Part shown: piece by piece, positions 32,873 through 41,360 of the stretch | How positions within the stretch are numbered: position 1 is the first letter of the stretch | Layout: the number at the start of each line of letters is the position of its first letter | NCBI RefSeq assembly: GCF_025399795.1 | Contig: NZ_JAODTZ010000042.1 | Coordinates: forward strand, 28,146-92,145 | Source: Streptomyces rhizosphaerihabitans | Lineage (GTDB): Bacteria; Actinomycetota; Actinomycetes; Streptomycetales; Streptomycetaceae | Reading direction: 5' to 3' | Length of the DNA stretch: 64,000 nucleotides | The notes under the pieces: model-generated | Told to the model about the DNA's origin: nothing | What the model saw: the letters and a program-made list of their open reading frames with translations, nothing else | Databases searched by the model: none | Translations under genes and position numbers: made by a program

Positions 32873-33534
32873 TGCCCGACTCACCACCCGCCTCACCGGC
32901 ACCCGCCCCACCGCCCGCCGATGCCAGTCGTGAACGCATCATCGCGGCCGCCACCTCCCTCTTCGCCGACCACGGCTACGACGGCACCAGCACCCGCCGG
33001 ATCGCCGCCGAGGCAGGGCTGAACATGGCCACCGTCGCGTACCACGTCGGCGGGAAGCCGGACCTCTACCGGGAGGTCATGCTCCGCGCCCACCTCGCCG
33101 AGCAGCGGGTGCTGACGGACGCGCTGGTCGCGTTCCGGGCGCTCGCGCCCACCGATCCGGTCGCGGCCGTCACCGGCCTGGTCGACCGGTACCTCGACTT
33201 CTGCCTCGACCAGCCGCACGTCCCGGCCCTGTGGATGCGCCGCTGGCTCTCCGACGCCGCCGAGTTCGCGGATCTGGAGGCCGCCTACGCGCGCCCGCTG
33301 ATCGAATCGGTCCGCGACACGGTGCGCGAGGCCGTCCCGGCCGTACTGCCGGCCGGGTCCGCCGCGCCCGCCGACATCGAGATGACCGTCTGGACGGTGC
33401 TGTGGAGCACCCACGGCTTCTGCCGCTCGGGCATCCGCGCCGAGGTCCCGCGCTTCCGCGCCCACCTGCGCGCTCTCGTCCTGCGGGATCTCGGGCTCGC
33501 CGCCGAGGAACCGCGCGACCAGGGGTGCGGATGA
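32872..33534 (+). CDS. TetR-family regulator
   Basis: A 220-residue regulator. A Pro/Ala-rich tail (residues 1-18) precedes the HTH at about 25-65 (IIAAATSLFADHGYDG, STRRIAAEAGLNMATVAYHV). The C-terminal helical domain has the TetR_C pattern common in efflux regulators. It overlaps the MFS gene by 4 bases (ATGA), so regulator, transporter and lyase form one operon. A palindrome in its own promoter suggests autorepression. The ligand is unknown and may be the lyase substrate. Confidence 0.87.
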   Translation: MPDSPPASPAPAPPPADASRERIIAAATSLFADHGYDGTSTRRIAAEAGLNMATVAYHVGGKPDLYREVMLRAHLAEQRVLTDALVAFRALAPTDPVAAVTGLVDRYLDFCLDQPHVPALWMRRWLSDAAEFADLEAAYARPLIESVRDTVREAVPAVLPAGSAAPADIEMTVWTVLWSTHGFCRSGIRAEVPRFRAHLRALVLRDLGLAAEEPRDQGCG

Positions 33535-34898
33535 CGACCGCCCTGGTCCCCCCGACCACCGACGGCGAACTCACCCGACGCCGTCTCTTCGTCTACGGCC
33601 TCGGCTCGGTCGGCACCGGCATCTTCTCCACCGTCCCCGGCCTGCTGCTGCTCTACTTCATGACCGACGCGCTGGGCGTCCCGGCAGGCATCGCCGGACT
33701 CGTGGTCGCCCTGCCCAAGGCATGGGACGCCGTGTTCAACCCCCTCGTCGGTGCCGCCAGCGACCGTGAGGCCGTCCGTACCGGCCGACGGACCCGGCTG
33801 CTCGTCGCCGGCGGGCTCGCGCTGCCCGCCGCGTTCGCCGCGATGTTCCTGTCCCCGATGACCGGCACAGGTGCGGCGGTCTGGGTGACCGTCACCTTCG
33901 TTCTGGCCGCGAGCGCCTTCTCGTTGTTCCAGGTGCCGTACGTCGCCCTGCCCGCCGAGATGTCGTCCGTACCGGCCGTCCGCACCAGGATCATGGTCTG
34001 GCGGATCGTCTTCCTGACCCTGGGCATCCTCGTCGCGGGCGGCGCGGCCCCGCTCGTGGTCGGCGTCGCGGGTGGCGGCCGTACGGGATACGGAGCGATG
34101 GGCCTGGCCGTGGGCCTTGTCATCGCGGTGGTCCTGATGGTGCCCGCCCTCGGCACCCGCTGGGTGCGCTCACGACCCGGACCCGAACCCCTCGGCCTGG
34201 TCGCGGCCTTCCGCACCGCACGCGGCAACCGGGCGTTCTTCGCGCTGCTCGCCTCCTTCGTGCTGCAGGCCGCCGCCGTCGCGATCATGCTCGCGGCCGC
34301 ACCGTACGTCGCCACCTACCGCCTGGGCGGCTACGGCCTGACCTCGATGCTCTTCGTCTGCCTGGTCGCGCCCAGCGCCGTCGCCGTCCCGCTCTGGGCC
34401 AAGGCCGCCGGACGCTGGGGGCGGCTGCGCTGCCTCACGGTCGCGACCTGCGGTTACGCCGCCGGCGCGGTGGCCCTGCTCCCGGCGGCAGGCAGTGGCA
34501 GCGGCACCGCGGCGATCGCCCTGACGCTCGCGCTCTGCGGGCTGCTGGGCGTCTGCTACGCGGCCCTGCAGGTCCTGCCGCTCGCCCTGCTGCCCGACAC
34601 GGTGCACGCCGACAAGGCCAGGACCGGCCAGGTCCAGTCCGGTGCGTTCACCGGACTGTGGACGGCCGGTGAGACCGTCGGCCTCGCGGCCGGCCCCGGC
34701 GCGTACTCGATCGCCCTGGCCGCCACCGGCTTCGTCTCCTCGACCCTGGACCATCCGGTCGCCCAGACCGCCACCGCGCGAACCGGCATCCTTCTGGGCT
34801 TCAGCCTGGTCCCCGCCCTGCTCATGCTGCTCTCCCTGCCCGCCCTGCGCGCCTACGGCCGCCGCCGCGCCGCCCAAGAAACGGAAACCGCCCGATGA
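33531..34898 (+). CDS. MFS transporter, GPH/MFS_2-like
   Basis: A 455-residue transporter with about 12 hydrophobic segments. The pattern resembles the glycoside-pentoside-hexuronide cation symporters: YGLGSVGTGIFSTVPGLLLLYFMTD, PKAWDAVFNPLVGAASDR and FQVPYVALPAEMS. It is translationally coupled to the TetR gene before it and the lyase gene after it. Import or export of the lyase substrate or product is the simplest reading. The substrate cannot be read from sequence. Confidence 0.85.
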   Translation: MTTALVPPTTDGELTRRRLFVYGLGSVGTGIFSTVPGLLLLYFMTDALGVPAGIAGLVVALPKAWDAVFNPLVGAASDREAVRTGRRTRLLVAGGLALPAAFAAMFLSPMTGTGAAVWVTVTFVLAASAFSLFQVPYVALPAEMSSVPAVRTRIMVWRIVFLTLGILVAGGAAPLVVGVAGGGRTGYGAMGLAVGLVIAVVLMVPALGTRWVRSRPGPEPLGLVAAFRTARGNRAFFALLASFVLQAAAVAIMLAAAPYVATYRLGGYGLTSMLFVCLVAPSAVAVPLWAKAAGRWGRLRCLTVATCGYAAGAVALLPAAGSGSGTAAIALTLALCGLLGVCYAALQVLPLALLPDTVHADKARTGQVQSGAFTGLWTAGETVGLAAGPGAYSIALAATGFVSSTLDHPVAQTATARTGILLGFSLVPALLMLLSLPALRAYGRRRAAQETETAR

Positions 34899-36397
34899 CG
34901 ACTCCTCAGCAGGCCACCGTCCCCGCCCAGGCGGCCCACCCCGGCCTGCCCGAGACCGGCCGCTCCGGCGCCGACCTGCTCGCCGAACTCGCCGTCCTCA
35001 CCGCCGCCGACCTGCCCACCCGAGGCGGGCACACCACCGCCTACGTCTACGACAGCGGGCGTCCCGAGGTACGCGAGGCCGCCGAGCGGGCCTACCTGAC
35101 GATGATGGAGGTCAACGGTCTCGACCCGACTGCGTTCCCCAGCATCGTCGCCCTCGAACGCCAGGTCGTCGGGGCGACCGCCGCCCGTCTCGGCGGCGAC
35201 GACACCACTCCCGGCATCTTCACCAGCGGCGGAACCGAGTCGATCATCCTCGCTGTGAAGGCCGCCCGGGACGCCCGCCCGGACGTTCTCGCCCCGGAGA
35301 TCGTCGTCCCGGTCACCGCCCATGCCGCGTTCCACAAGGCAGGCAGCTATCTGCGGGTCACCGTTCGCAGCGCACCCGTCGACCCCACGACCTACCGGGC
35401 CGACCCTGCGGCCATGGCTGCGCTCTGCAACGAGAACACGGTCCTCGTCGTCGCCTCCGCCCCGTCCTACGCCCACGGCGTCATCGACCCCGTCGCGGAG
35501 ATAGCCGCCGACGCCGCCGCCCGCGGCATCCCCTGTCACGTCGACGCCTGCGTCGGCGGCTGGCTGCTGCCGTGGCTCGCCGAGGCCGGTGCGCCCGTCC
35601 CGGCCTTCGACCTCTCCGTCCCAGGCGTCACCTCGCTCTCCTGCGACCTGCACAAGTTCGGCTACGCCCCCAAGGGCGCCTCCGTGCTGCTGTTCCGCGA
35701 CGAGGCCCTGCGCCTCAACGCCTACTACGCCTGCGCCGCCTGGCCCGGCTACAGCGTCGTCAACTCCACGATCCAGAGCAGCAAGGGAGCCGGACCACTC
35801 GCCGGGGCGTGGGCCACGCTGCAGGCCCTCGGCGCCGACGGCTACCGCGAACTCGGCCGCGCCGCCCTGTCCGCGACCCGGCGGCTGATCAGCGGCGTCG
35901 AGTCCATCGACGGCCTCACCGTCCTCGGCACCCCCGAAGCCACCCTCGTCGCCATCGGCACCGACCCGACGGCCGAGGCCCCGCTGGACCTCTTCGCCCT
36001 CGCCGACGAGACGCGCGCCCGGGGTTTCTTCCTCCAGCCCCAGCTCAGCCTCGACGGCCTCCCGGCGAACCTGCACCTGACCCTCACCGGGGTCAGCGAG
36101 AACGGCGTCGAGGAACTGCTCGCCGTCCTGCGCGACTGCGTCGACATCATCCGTCCGCTCGGGCCTCCGACGCCCCCCGCCGACATCGTCGACCTGCTCC
36201 AGCAGGTGGACCTGACCGAGCTCGACAACGCCTCCTTCGCGGCACTGCTCCCCGCCGCGGGCGTCGACCTGACCGGCGACAACGCGGCCCGCATGGCCCC
36301 GGTCAACCGCCTCCTGGACGCCCTCCCGGCAGCGACCCGCGAGGTCATCGTCACCCGCTTCCTGTCCGCGCTCTACAGCCCGTACCTGGGCGGGTGA
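34895..36397 (+). CDS. PLP-dependent lyase/decarboxylase, sphingosine-1-phosphate-lyase-like
   Basis: A 500-residue fold-type I PLP enzyme of the group II decarboxylase family. Features include GGTESIILAVKAARD (about 109-123), HVDACVGGWLLPW (about 215-227) and the PLP lysine in SLSCDLHKFGYAPKGAS (Lys about 254). That last block and the early YDSGRPEV and FPSIVALERQVV resemble sphingosine-1-phosphate lyase more than glutamate or aromatic decarboxylases. S1P lyase cleaves a phospho-sphingoid base to fatty aldehyde and phosphoethanolamine. No N-terminal membrane anchor is seen. The true substrate is unproven. A strong hairpin follows the gene. Confidence 0.82.
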   Translation: MTTPQQATVPAQAAHPGLPETGRSGADLLAELAVLTAADLPTRGGHTTAYVYDSGRPEVREAAERAYLTMMEVNGLDPTAFPSIVALERQVVGATAARLGGDDTTPGIFTSGGTESIILAVKAARDARPDVLAPEIVVPVTAHAAFHKAGSYLRVTVRSAPVDPTTYRADPAAMAALCNENTVLVVASAPSYAHGVIDPVAEIAADAAARGIPCHVDACVGGWLLPWLAEAGAPVPAFDLSVPGVTSLSCDLHKFGYAPKGASVLLFRDEALRLNAYYACAAWPGYSVVNSTIQSSKGAGPLAGAWATLQALGADGYRELGRAALSATRRLISGVESIDGLTVLGTPEATLVAIGTDPTAEAPLDLFALADETRARGFFLQPQLSLDGLPANLHLTLTGVSENGVEELLAVLRDCVDIIRPLGPPTPPADIVDLLQQVDLTELDNASFAALLPAAGVDLTGDNAARMAPVNRLLDALPAATREVIVTRFLSALYSPYLGG

Positions 36398-36458
36398 GGA
36401 CAGCTCCGGCAGCGCGGTGACGGTATCGGCCGAGGAGCCGCCAGGACCATGACGGCTG

Positions 36459-36489
36459 TGGCCGGGTACGACGAGGACGTACCCGGCCA
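36459..36489 (+). terminator. Hairpin terminator of the TetR-MFS-lyase operon
   Basis: TGGCCGGGTACG (36459-36470) pairs perfectly with CGTACCCGGCCA (36478-36489), a 12-bp stem with a 7-base loop, 61 bases beyond the lyase stop. It could also serve the converging minus-strand gene. Confidence 0.7.
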
Positions 36490-36560
36490 TGATCGCTTTC
36501 GCCCCGGTACCGCTGGGCCACGAGGGCCGGACCGGGTCGTCCGGTGCCGGGCGTCCGGGC

Positions 36561-36734
36561 TCACCGCGCTGTGCGGTGCTTTCGTCCGCCGCGACGGAAG
36601 CGCATGCCGGCGTAGGCGAGATCGGCGAGCAGGACGAAGCAGCCGATGATCAGCAGGTAGAACAGTCCGTGGGCGGCGAATCCGATGATGCCCAGGACGA
36701 GGGCTACAAGGATCAGGAACAGGAACAGGCTCAT
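36561..36734 (-). CDS. 57-residue hydrophobic membrane protein
   Basis: A small gene with ATG 36734, GGGAGAG 5 bases upstream and TGA ending at 36561. The protein is MSLFLFLILVALVLGIIGFA followed by AHGLFYLLIIGCFVLL and a strongly basic tail (FRRGGRKHRTAR). It has two membrane segments. Proteins like this are common in Streptomyces, often among general-stress genes; none has a defined function. The codon usage and ribosome site make it convincing despite its size. Confidence 0.75.
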   Translation of the reverse strand: MSLFLFLILVALVLGIIGFAAHGLFYLLIIGCFVLLADLAYAGMRFRRGGRKHRTAR

Positions 36735-36761
36735 CGGTCTCTCCCGGCGGCTTTCGGCGGA

Positions 36762-37118
36762 TCAGCGACGGGCGAGACGGCGCTCGCCCTTGACGCCCGG
36801 TGTGTAGGCGAGTTCGTAGTGCGCGAAGACTCCCGGCTCGTCCGTGGCGGGCAGCACGCCGTCCGTGTCGATGGCGGGGGCCTTCTTCACCAGGTTCTTG
36901 TCGTGAGCGACCTTCAGGTAGCCGGGCCCGACGGTCGCGCCGTCAAGGGGAACGAACACCAGGCGACGGCGCGTGGGCAGCCCCACGGTCACCGTGGCGA
37001 AGGAAGGCCTGTCGGTCGCCGTGTCGACGTAGACGGATTCCAGGATGCCGATCTTGTGGCCACCGGGATCCACCACGTCGTGCCCACGCCATTCGCGGAT
37101 GTCACCTGCCTCGAACAT
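36762..37118 (-). CDS. PRC-barrel domain protein
   Basis: A 118-residue protein with a PRC-barrel pattern: REWRGHDVVDPGGHKIGILE then YVDTATDRPSFATVTVG and LVFVPLDGATVG. PRC-barrel proteins in actinobacteria are small stress-associated proteins of unclear role. Two adjacent ATG codons (37121 and 37118) follow GGAGG; the second has the better 6-base spacing. It lies 27 bases upstream of the small membrane protein gene in the same direction and is probably co-transcribed. Confidence 0.78.
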   Translation of the reverse strand: MFEAGDIREWRGHDVVDPGGHKIGILESVYVDTATDRPSFATVTVGLPTRRRLVFVPLDGATVGPGYLKVAHDKNLVKKAPAIDTDGVLPATDEPGVFAHYELAYTPGVKGERRLARR

Positions 37119-37347
37119 CATGAACCTCCACAGGGGAGGTACCCCCGATCGCCGACCTGATGCTCTGGGCTCTTCTGTCGCTCCGACGGAATCCGCCGCC
37201 GACGTGCTGATCAAGGTGCGTCCGGCACCGGCCTGGCCGTGCCGCGGAACGCGATGAGGTCCCTTGCGTGGTTGATCAAGGACATGGATTCATGGCCCGA
37301 CCCACCCCGTCCATCTCGGTGGAGGTACGACAGGAGCGGCTGTCATA

Positions 37348-37740
37348 GTGATCGGTATGGATCTTCCTCCCGACACCGTGCTCGTCTTCGACCGAGACGA
37401 AGGCCTGATCGTCTTCGAGTCCTTCGAGCACGCCACGAACTACCTGGAAGCCATTGATGTGTCGGAGGGCGAGTACACGGCCGCCTACTCTCTGGATGGT
37501 CGCGTACTGGTGCTCACTGCACCTGAACCGTTGCGAGGCCCGGCCGTTCTGACCGGAACCGAAGGATTCGACCTGACGGACCTGGAGCAGAGGGTCGCCC
37601 GCTACTGGCAACTCCATCAGGTGGGTCGGACACCGTGTACTCCTGTGCAGACAGCGCGTTTCCTGATCGAGAGGGACAGCCAGTCCCCCAGGGGATGGCT
37701 GAAGCGACTCACCGATCGTGTGGCTCCACGCGCTCGCTGA
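37348..37740 (+). CDS. Hypothetical protein
   Basis: A 130-residue soluble protein. GTG 37348 is used; ATG 37357 (MDLPPDTVLVFDRDEG) is the alternative and neither has an ideal ribosome site (AGGAG at about 37330). The N-terminal half is acidic with mixed alpha/beta character. The C-terminus is basic (RGWLKRLTDRVAPRAR). Its stop codon directly abuts the stop of the convergent gene. I recognise no family. Confidence 0.6.
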   Translation: MIGMDLPPDTVLVFDRDEGLIVFESFEHATNYLEAIDVSEGEYTAAYSLDGRVLVLTAPEPLRGPAVLTGTEGFDLTDLEQRVARYWQLHQVGRTPCTPVQTARFLIERDSQSPRGWLKRLTDRVAPRAR

Positions 37741-38265
37741 CTATTCGGCCCCGCGCGTCCGAAGCCCGAAGACACTCCAGCGTCGCCTTCGGGCCGGGAG
37801 AGGTACGAGGACCGTCGACGAGATCCCCAGTGCGGCGAGCCGGGAAAGGAGCGCGGACTCCTGTTCCTGAGTGACGGCGATAATCAGGGCGGTTCCTGTG
37901 TCGTTCGCGCTGAATATCAAGCAGTCGCCCTGCCGGCCTTCCGCATTGATCGTGTACGGAGCCAGGTCCAGGAGTACGCCGAACTGCTCGTCGTCGCGCA
38001 CGTCTATGCCGATTCCCATGCCGGGGTCGTCCCGCCGGGAGCGAGTGCCGTCGGAGACCTGCTCACGGGCGAGGGACAACGCGCGTTCGTAGGAGTTCAC
38101 CACGGCGGGCGGCCAAGCCTCGCCGCTGTAGGCGTCGAGGTCGGCCGAGTCGATGTCGGAGCGCAGGACACGGAGCGCCTCGCGGTGCACCTGTGTGACC
38201 TCCGCCGGACTCGATCCGTCCGCGATGACGAACTCGTTCCGCGGGGCGCCCTGTTGGCTGATCAT
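37741..38265 (-). CDS. Hypothetical protein
   Basis: A 174-residue soluble acidic protein (MISQQGAPRNEFVIADG...) with an alpha/beta pattern; GMGIGIDVRDDEQFGVLLDL and TALIIAVTQEQESALLSRL are the best conserved-looking parts. Nothing identifies a function. The TAG stop (37741-37743) is immediately adjacent to the TGA of the plus-strand gene, with no intergenic base. Confidence 0.6.
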   Translation of the reverse strand: MISQQGAPRNEFVIADGSSPAEVTQVHREALRVLRSDIDSADLDAYSGEAWPPAVVNSYERALSLAREQVSDGTRSRRDDPGMGIGIDVRDDEQFGVLLDLAPYTINAEGRQGDCLIFSANDTGTALIIAVTQEQESALLSRLAALGISSTVLVPLPARRRRWSVFGLRTRGAE

Positions 38266-38579
38266 GGGGACACCCTATTCGCCCCAGGGGCTTGTCCGTC
38301 ACGGTGAGCTGTGGTGATCGGGCGGTGATGCCGGTGGTCACCGCGACCGTTGTGGCCGTCGTGACCCTTGCGCGCCGCCCCTCTCGCCGATCGAGTCCGC
38401 ATGGCCCGCAGCACTGGACCGGTCACCCCTCTTCTTGAGCGGGTCGACGTCGGAGGGCTGACGCAACGGAGGACACGGGCTGGCCGCGCCCGGCCTGCGA
38501 CGCGGCCCCGGCCCTTGCACTGATGCCCCGTCCATGGGGTGGGCGGCCCATTCCCAGTGGGCGGCGCGGACGGGTGCCG
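38266..38579. other. 314-base gap without a supported gene
   Basis: A 46-codon minus-strand frame (38262-38402, His/Arg-rich) ends in an ATGA overlap with the hypothetical gene, but has no Shine-Dalgarno sequence and poor codon bias. I see no other coding or structural signal. Confidence 0.4.
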
Positions 38580-39002
38580 TCACTCGGCTCCACGCGCTCC
38601 CCTGAGGTCGCGGCCGGTGACCATCTCGGATTCGATCCGCACGAACACCGCGTTCCGCAAGGGCATCCAGGAAGCGGGGCCGACCTGCGACAGCCGCTCG
38701 TGCTCGGCGGGGTCGGTCACGACGGTGGCCCGTCCGGTGACGACCACGCTCCAGCCGGACCGGGTCTCCGCATCGAACTCGTCCGCCTCGAAGGCGACCA
38801 CGACGCCGTCGATCGCGCGGACGAGATCCGAGCCCGACGAGGTGCGCAGCAGGACAGAGTTGTCCGTGTCCAGGCAAAAATTGACGGGAAGGACAGCGGG
38901 CAGTGCCTGCCGGGTGTACACCACGCGGCCGACCGGGACCTTGGCCAGGAGGCGCATGCACTCCTGGCGGTCGAGTTCGTGAAAGGTGTCGTCCTGGGAC
39001 AT
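38580..39002 (-). CDS. Pyridoxamine-5'-phosphate-oxidase-family protein
   Basis: A 140-residue split-barrel flavin-type protein. The family pattern is CMRLLAKVPVGRVVYTRQALPAVLPVNF, then SGSDLVRAIDGVVVAFEADE and GWSVVVTGRATVVTD (each read in part). Actinobacterial members bind FMN, F420 or heme, and many are stress-induced. The substrate is unknown. The ATG at 39002 starts MSQDDTFHELD. It is probably monocistronic, with a 179-base gap upstream. Confidence 0.85.
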   Translation of the reverse strand: MSQDDTFHELDRQECMRLLAKVPVGRVVYTRQALPAVLPVNFCLDTDNSVLLRTSSGSDLVRAIDGVVVAFEADEFDAETRSGWSVVVTGRATVVTDPAEHERLSQVGPASWMPLRNAVFVRIESEMVTGRDLRGARGAE

Positions 39003-39181
39003 CGGACCATCGTCCCTCCGCGCGCCGGGACCGTGTAGGGCCGGTCGGCCCTACTCCGGGCCGCTGGCCCGCCGCCCGGCCGTCGCAGCCTCTCCGAGCA
39101 CCACCGGGCAGGACAAGCGTGTACGGACCACCCGGCCCGCGCCGTCGGGCACCACGACACCTCAAGGGCCGTGGGCCCCAG

Positions 39182-39907
39182 TCAGCCGCCCGGTGGCGCC
39201 GAGACGCAGCCATCGACGCCCACCAGTGGGTGCCCAGGTCGTTTACTCGACCTGATCAACGCCCAGGGCCGGGAAGGGCCCGGCCCTGCGATGCCGCCGC
39301 CCGCAGTCTCTCCGCCCAGTCGACCAACGGCAGAGAGCGTGGCGTGGCCCGCCGCGTGCACCAGGGCGTACGGCTCTTCGAAGAGTTCGTTCGCGATCAG
39401 ATCCGGCGGAAGCGGCACCGAGCCGCCCAGTGTGGAGATGCCGATGTCGGCCTTCCCGTCGGCCACTTCGCCCGAGGTGCCGCGCCCCACCTCGCGTACG
39501 ATCCGCACCCGTGGCTCGATGCCGGGGTGCCGGGAGCGCAGCCGCCGCAGGACCGGTGGCAGCAGGTGGAGTGCCGCGCTGCGGAAAGCCGCGATCCGCA
39601 GAGGGCCCACCGCGGCATCGGGCCGGGCCGCGCCACGTGCCTCCGAGGCCAGGACGTCGAGCAGGCGGAGGATGCGGCGGGCGTGCGCGACCGCCTTGTC
39701 TCCGGCAGGGGTGGCGCGAGCGCCGGTGCGGCCGCGGTCGAAGAGGACGGCACCGACCTTGCGTTCGCTGCCGCGAACCGAGTGCGAGACAGCGGACTGG
39801 GTCAGACCGAGCGTGTCGGCCGCGGCGGAGGAACCGCCGGTGTCCGCGACCGCCACCAGGACCCGTAGCTCGTGCGGGGCGAGATCGGAGTCGATCGTGC
39901 GGGCCAC
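39182..39907 (-). pseudogene. LysR-family regulator truncated at the C-terminus
   Basis: The first 195 residues are a typical LysR protein: HTH at about 12-60 (LRVLVAVADTGGSSAAADTL, GLTQSAVSHSVRGSERK) and the start of the effector domain (AAFRSAALHLLPPVL, ADIGISTLGGS). After VHAAGHATLSAV the sequence loses family character and ends at 241 residues instead of about 300. Another frame just beyond continues with VDWAERLRAA, then stops, indicating a frameshift and loss of the last part. DNA binding may persist, but effector response is probably lost. Confidence 0.62.
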
Positions 39908-39948
39908 GGGGCGCTCACCTCAATGTATGAGAAGTACTCGTGACTCCT

Positions 39949-39968
39949 CCCCGTCGTGAAGGACGGGG
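39949..39968 (-). other. Hairpin at the TnpB end (IS200/IS605 right-end / omegaRNA-like)
   Basis: CCCCGTC (39949-39955) pairs with GACGGGG (39962-39968) around a GTGAAG loop, 8-27 bases beyond the TnpB stop. Sequences of the form GAAGCCCCGTCCTTCACGAC are familiar just after streptomycete tnpB genes, where the transposon right end and the 3' part of the guide RNA overlap. Confidence 0.55.
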
Positions 39969-39975
39969 CTTCTCG

Positions 39976-40309
39976 CTATGCCGGGTCGGCGTGGCGACGG
40001 ACCAGCCTGGCCCGTAGGACGTTGATGGCTCCGACTGTGTCGGCGTGCGCGGTGTGGCCGCACAAGAGGCAGCAGAATTTTTCCTGTGTGGGCCGGTTCT
40101 CCTCGGAGGTGTGCCCGCAGTGGGGGCAGGTGCGGGTGGGGGTGCCCCCGGACGGAGTCTGGGGGAGTGTTGCGGGGGTTCACTGCGATCACTTCCCGTC
40201 TGGCGCTTTCAGCCTTGGCGTGCAGGATCGTCAGGAACACCCCCCAACCGGCATCAGCGATCGAACGGTTCAGCCCAGCCTTCGCCGCGGCCCCGTTGGG
40301 TAGGAACAC
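39976..40309 (-). pseudogene. tnpB: Decayed IS200/IS605-family TnpB, C-terminal remnant
   Basis: The fragment starts in TnpB sequence (KAGLNRSIADAGWGVFL, then EVIAVNPRNT), shifts frame, and continues as RTCPHCGHTSEENRPTQEKF and CCLLCGHTAHADTVGAIN to the stop. Thus the C4 zinc ribbon and the last RuvC Asp survive but are out of frame with the first part. The RuvC-I Asp and RuvC-II Glu regions are missing. The shift coincides with an inserted palindromic segment (about 40135-40165). No TnpA is present. It is an inactive mobile-element remnant. Confidence 0.75.
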
Positions 40310-40425
40310 GCCTACCTGATCGGGGTCGGGTTCGGGCCAGTCGTCACACCTTCCGGCTTACGGTGAGTAACTGACTCGGTCTGGTTATCCCGATTGGCCG
40401 GTGCCCCTCTCAGGGGACTTTCATT

Positions 40426-41010
40426 TCAGGTCTCTTCGGAAAAGTACAGCGCTGCCCGAAGCTCACCATCAGGTAGTTTGCGCCCCTCGGGCCAGCGGAT
40501 CACCATGCGGCCGTCCGACTCGACCCGAGGTACATAGGGAAATGGCTCGCCCATGCCGGGCCGAAAGTCCATCACGCAGTCACCCTTCTTGAGTGCACGC
40601 TCGAATCTCTGCGCTGCATCGTGCTGCCGAGATGTCATGCCCGGATCGCCTAGGCGAAGTCGCAAAAACGAGCACAGATCGCGATGACGGCCCTTCTCGA
40701 CATACGCTCCCCGGCCTGTTTCTTCTATCGGCCACGCTGATTCGAGAATGCTAGCTACTTGCGCACGGAAAGGTGCACGCCTAATTCCCATAGCGACGAG
40801 GCGAAGGTTAACGGCCTGGTATGTAACGTCGTACATCTTGGCAATTTCGACGTCCGAAAATCCGTCTTGATAAAGCTTCAGCAGGCCCTGATTGTCAGGG
40901 AGTTTCGTCATTTTTTCGGCGTCCTGTAGGTATCGGCTAACGGTAGACATAACAGCGCCGAGCTTGGGTTGTGTGCAGCGGCGGGGTCGCATTATCTGTT
41001 CACCGAACAT
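40426..41010 (-). CDS. HTH-containing hypothetical protein
   Basis: A protein of up to 194 residues. A helix-turn-helix is visible in YQDGFSDVEIAKMYDVTYQAVNLRL (residues about 48-72, read in parts). The C-terminal half (DFRPGMGEPFPYVPR, IRWPEGRKLPDGELRAALYF) is basic and unassigned. Codon usage is less GC-biased than in core genes, consistent with acquired DNA. The start is uncertain: ATG codons at 41010, 40992 and 40950 are possible and none has a clear ribosome site. It lies between the TnpB remnant and the IS701 composite. Function unknown. Confidence 0.55.
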   Translation of the reverse strand: MFGEQIMRPRRCTQPKLGAVMSTVSRYLQDAEKMTKLPDNQGLLKLYQDGFSDVEIAKMYDVTYQAVNLRLVAMGIRRAPFRAQVASILESAWPIEETGRGAYVEKGRHRDLCSFLRLRLGDPGMTSRQHDAAQRFERALKKGDCVMDFRPGMGEPFPYVPRVESDGRMVIRWPEGRKLPDGELRAALYFSEET

Positions 41011-41188
41011 GGAACATCGCGCCGAGAGGGTGTGACGTCCGTCTCATTTTCGCACGGAGCATCGCCCTGACTGCTGCGTTTCCGACAAGTGATGCGCTAA
41101 CCCGGTTCCGGGCCGTGTTCTCTCAACGGCCTTTGGGATTAGGGAACTTGGGCGTACTTGTGTGAGTGGCGGAGGATCACACAAAACC

Positions 41189-41233
41189 GCCCCGCTTGAG
41201 ATGGGTCCCGTACCGGCTTCGCTGGTGCGGGGC
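41189..41233. terminator. Possible terminator hairpin with T-tract
   Basis: GCCCCGC (41189-41195) and GCGGGGC (41227-41233) form a 7-bp stem with a 31-base loop followed by TTTT on the plus strand. The 41011-41360 stretch around it is less GC-rich than its surroundings and has no supported gene. Confidence 0.4.
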
Positions 41234-41360
41234 TTTTCGGTGTTCGGCGTACCGGTGGCATCTGAAAATTCAGGGTTTTCGCCGACTGAGCCTCTTAGGT
41301 GCGCTGACCTGCGCTTATCTCGGACGGTGCGTTTGCTTACGGTTGTGCGGGCGCTAACGT

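Noticed and set aside
38262..38402. 46-codon His/Arg-rich minus-strand ORF overlapping the 174-residue hypothetical gene by ATGA
   Set aside because: No Shine-Dalgarno sequence, weak codon bias and repetitive composition; the overlap can arise by chance.
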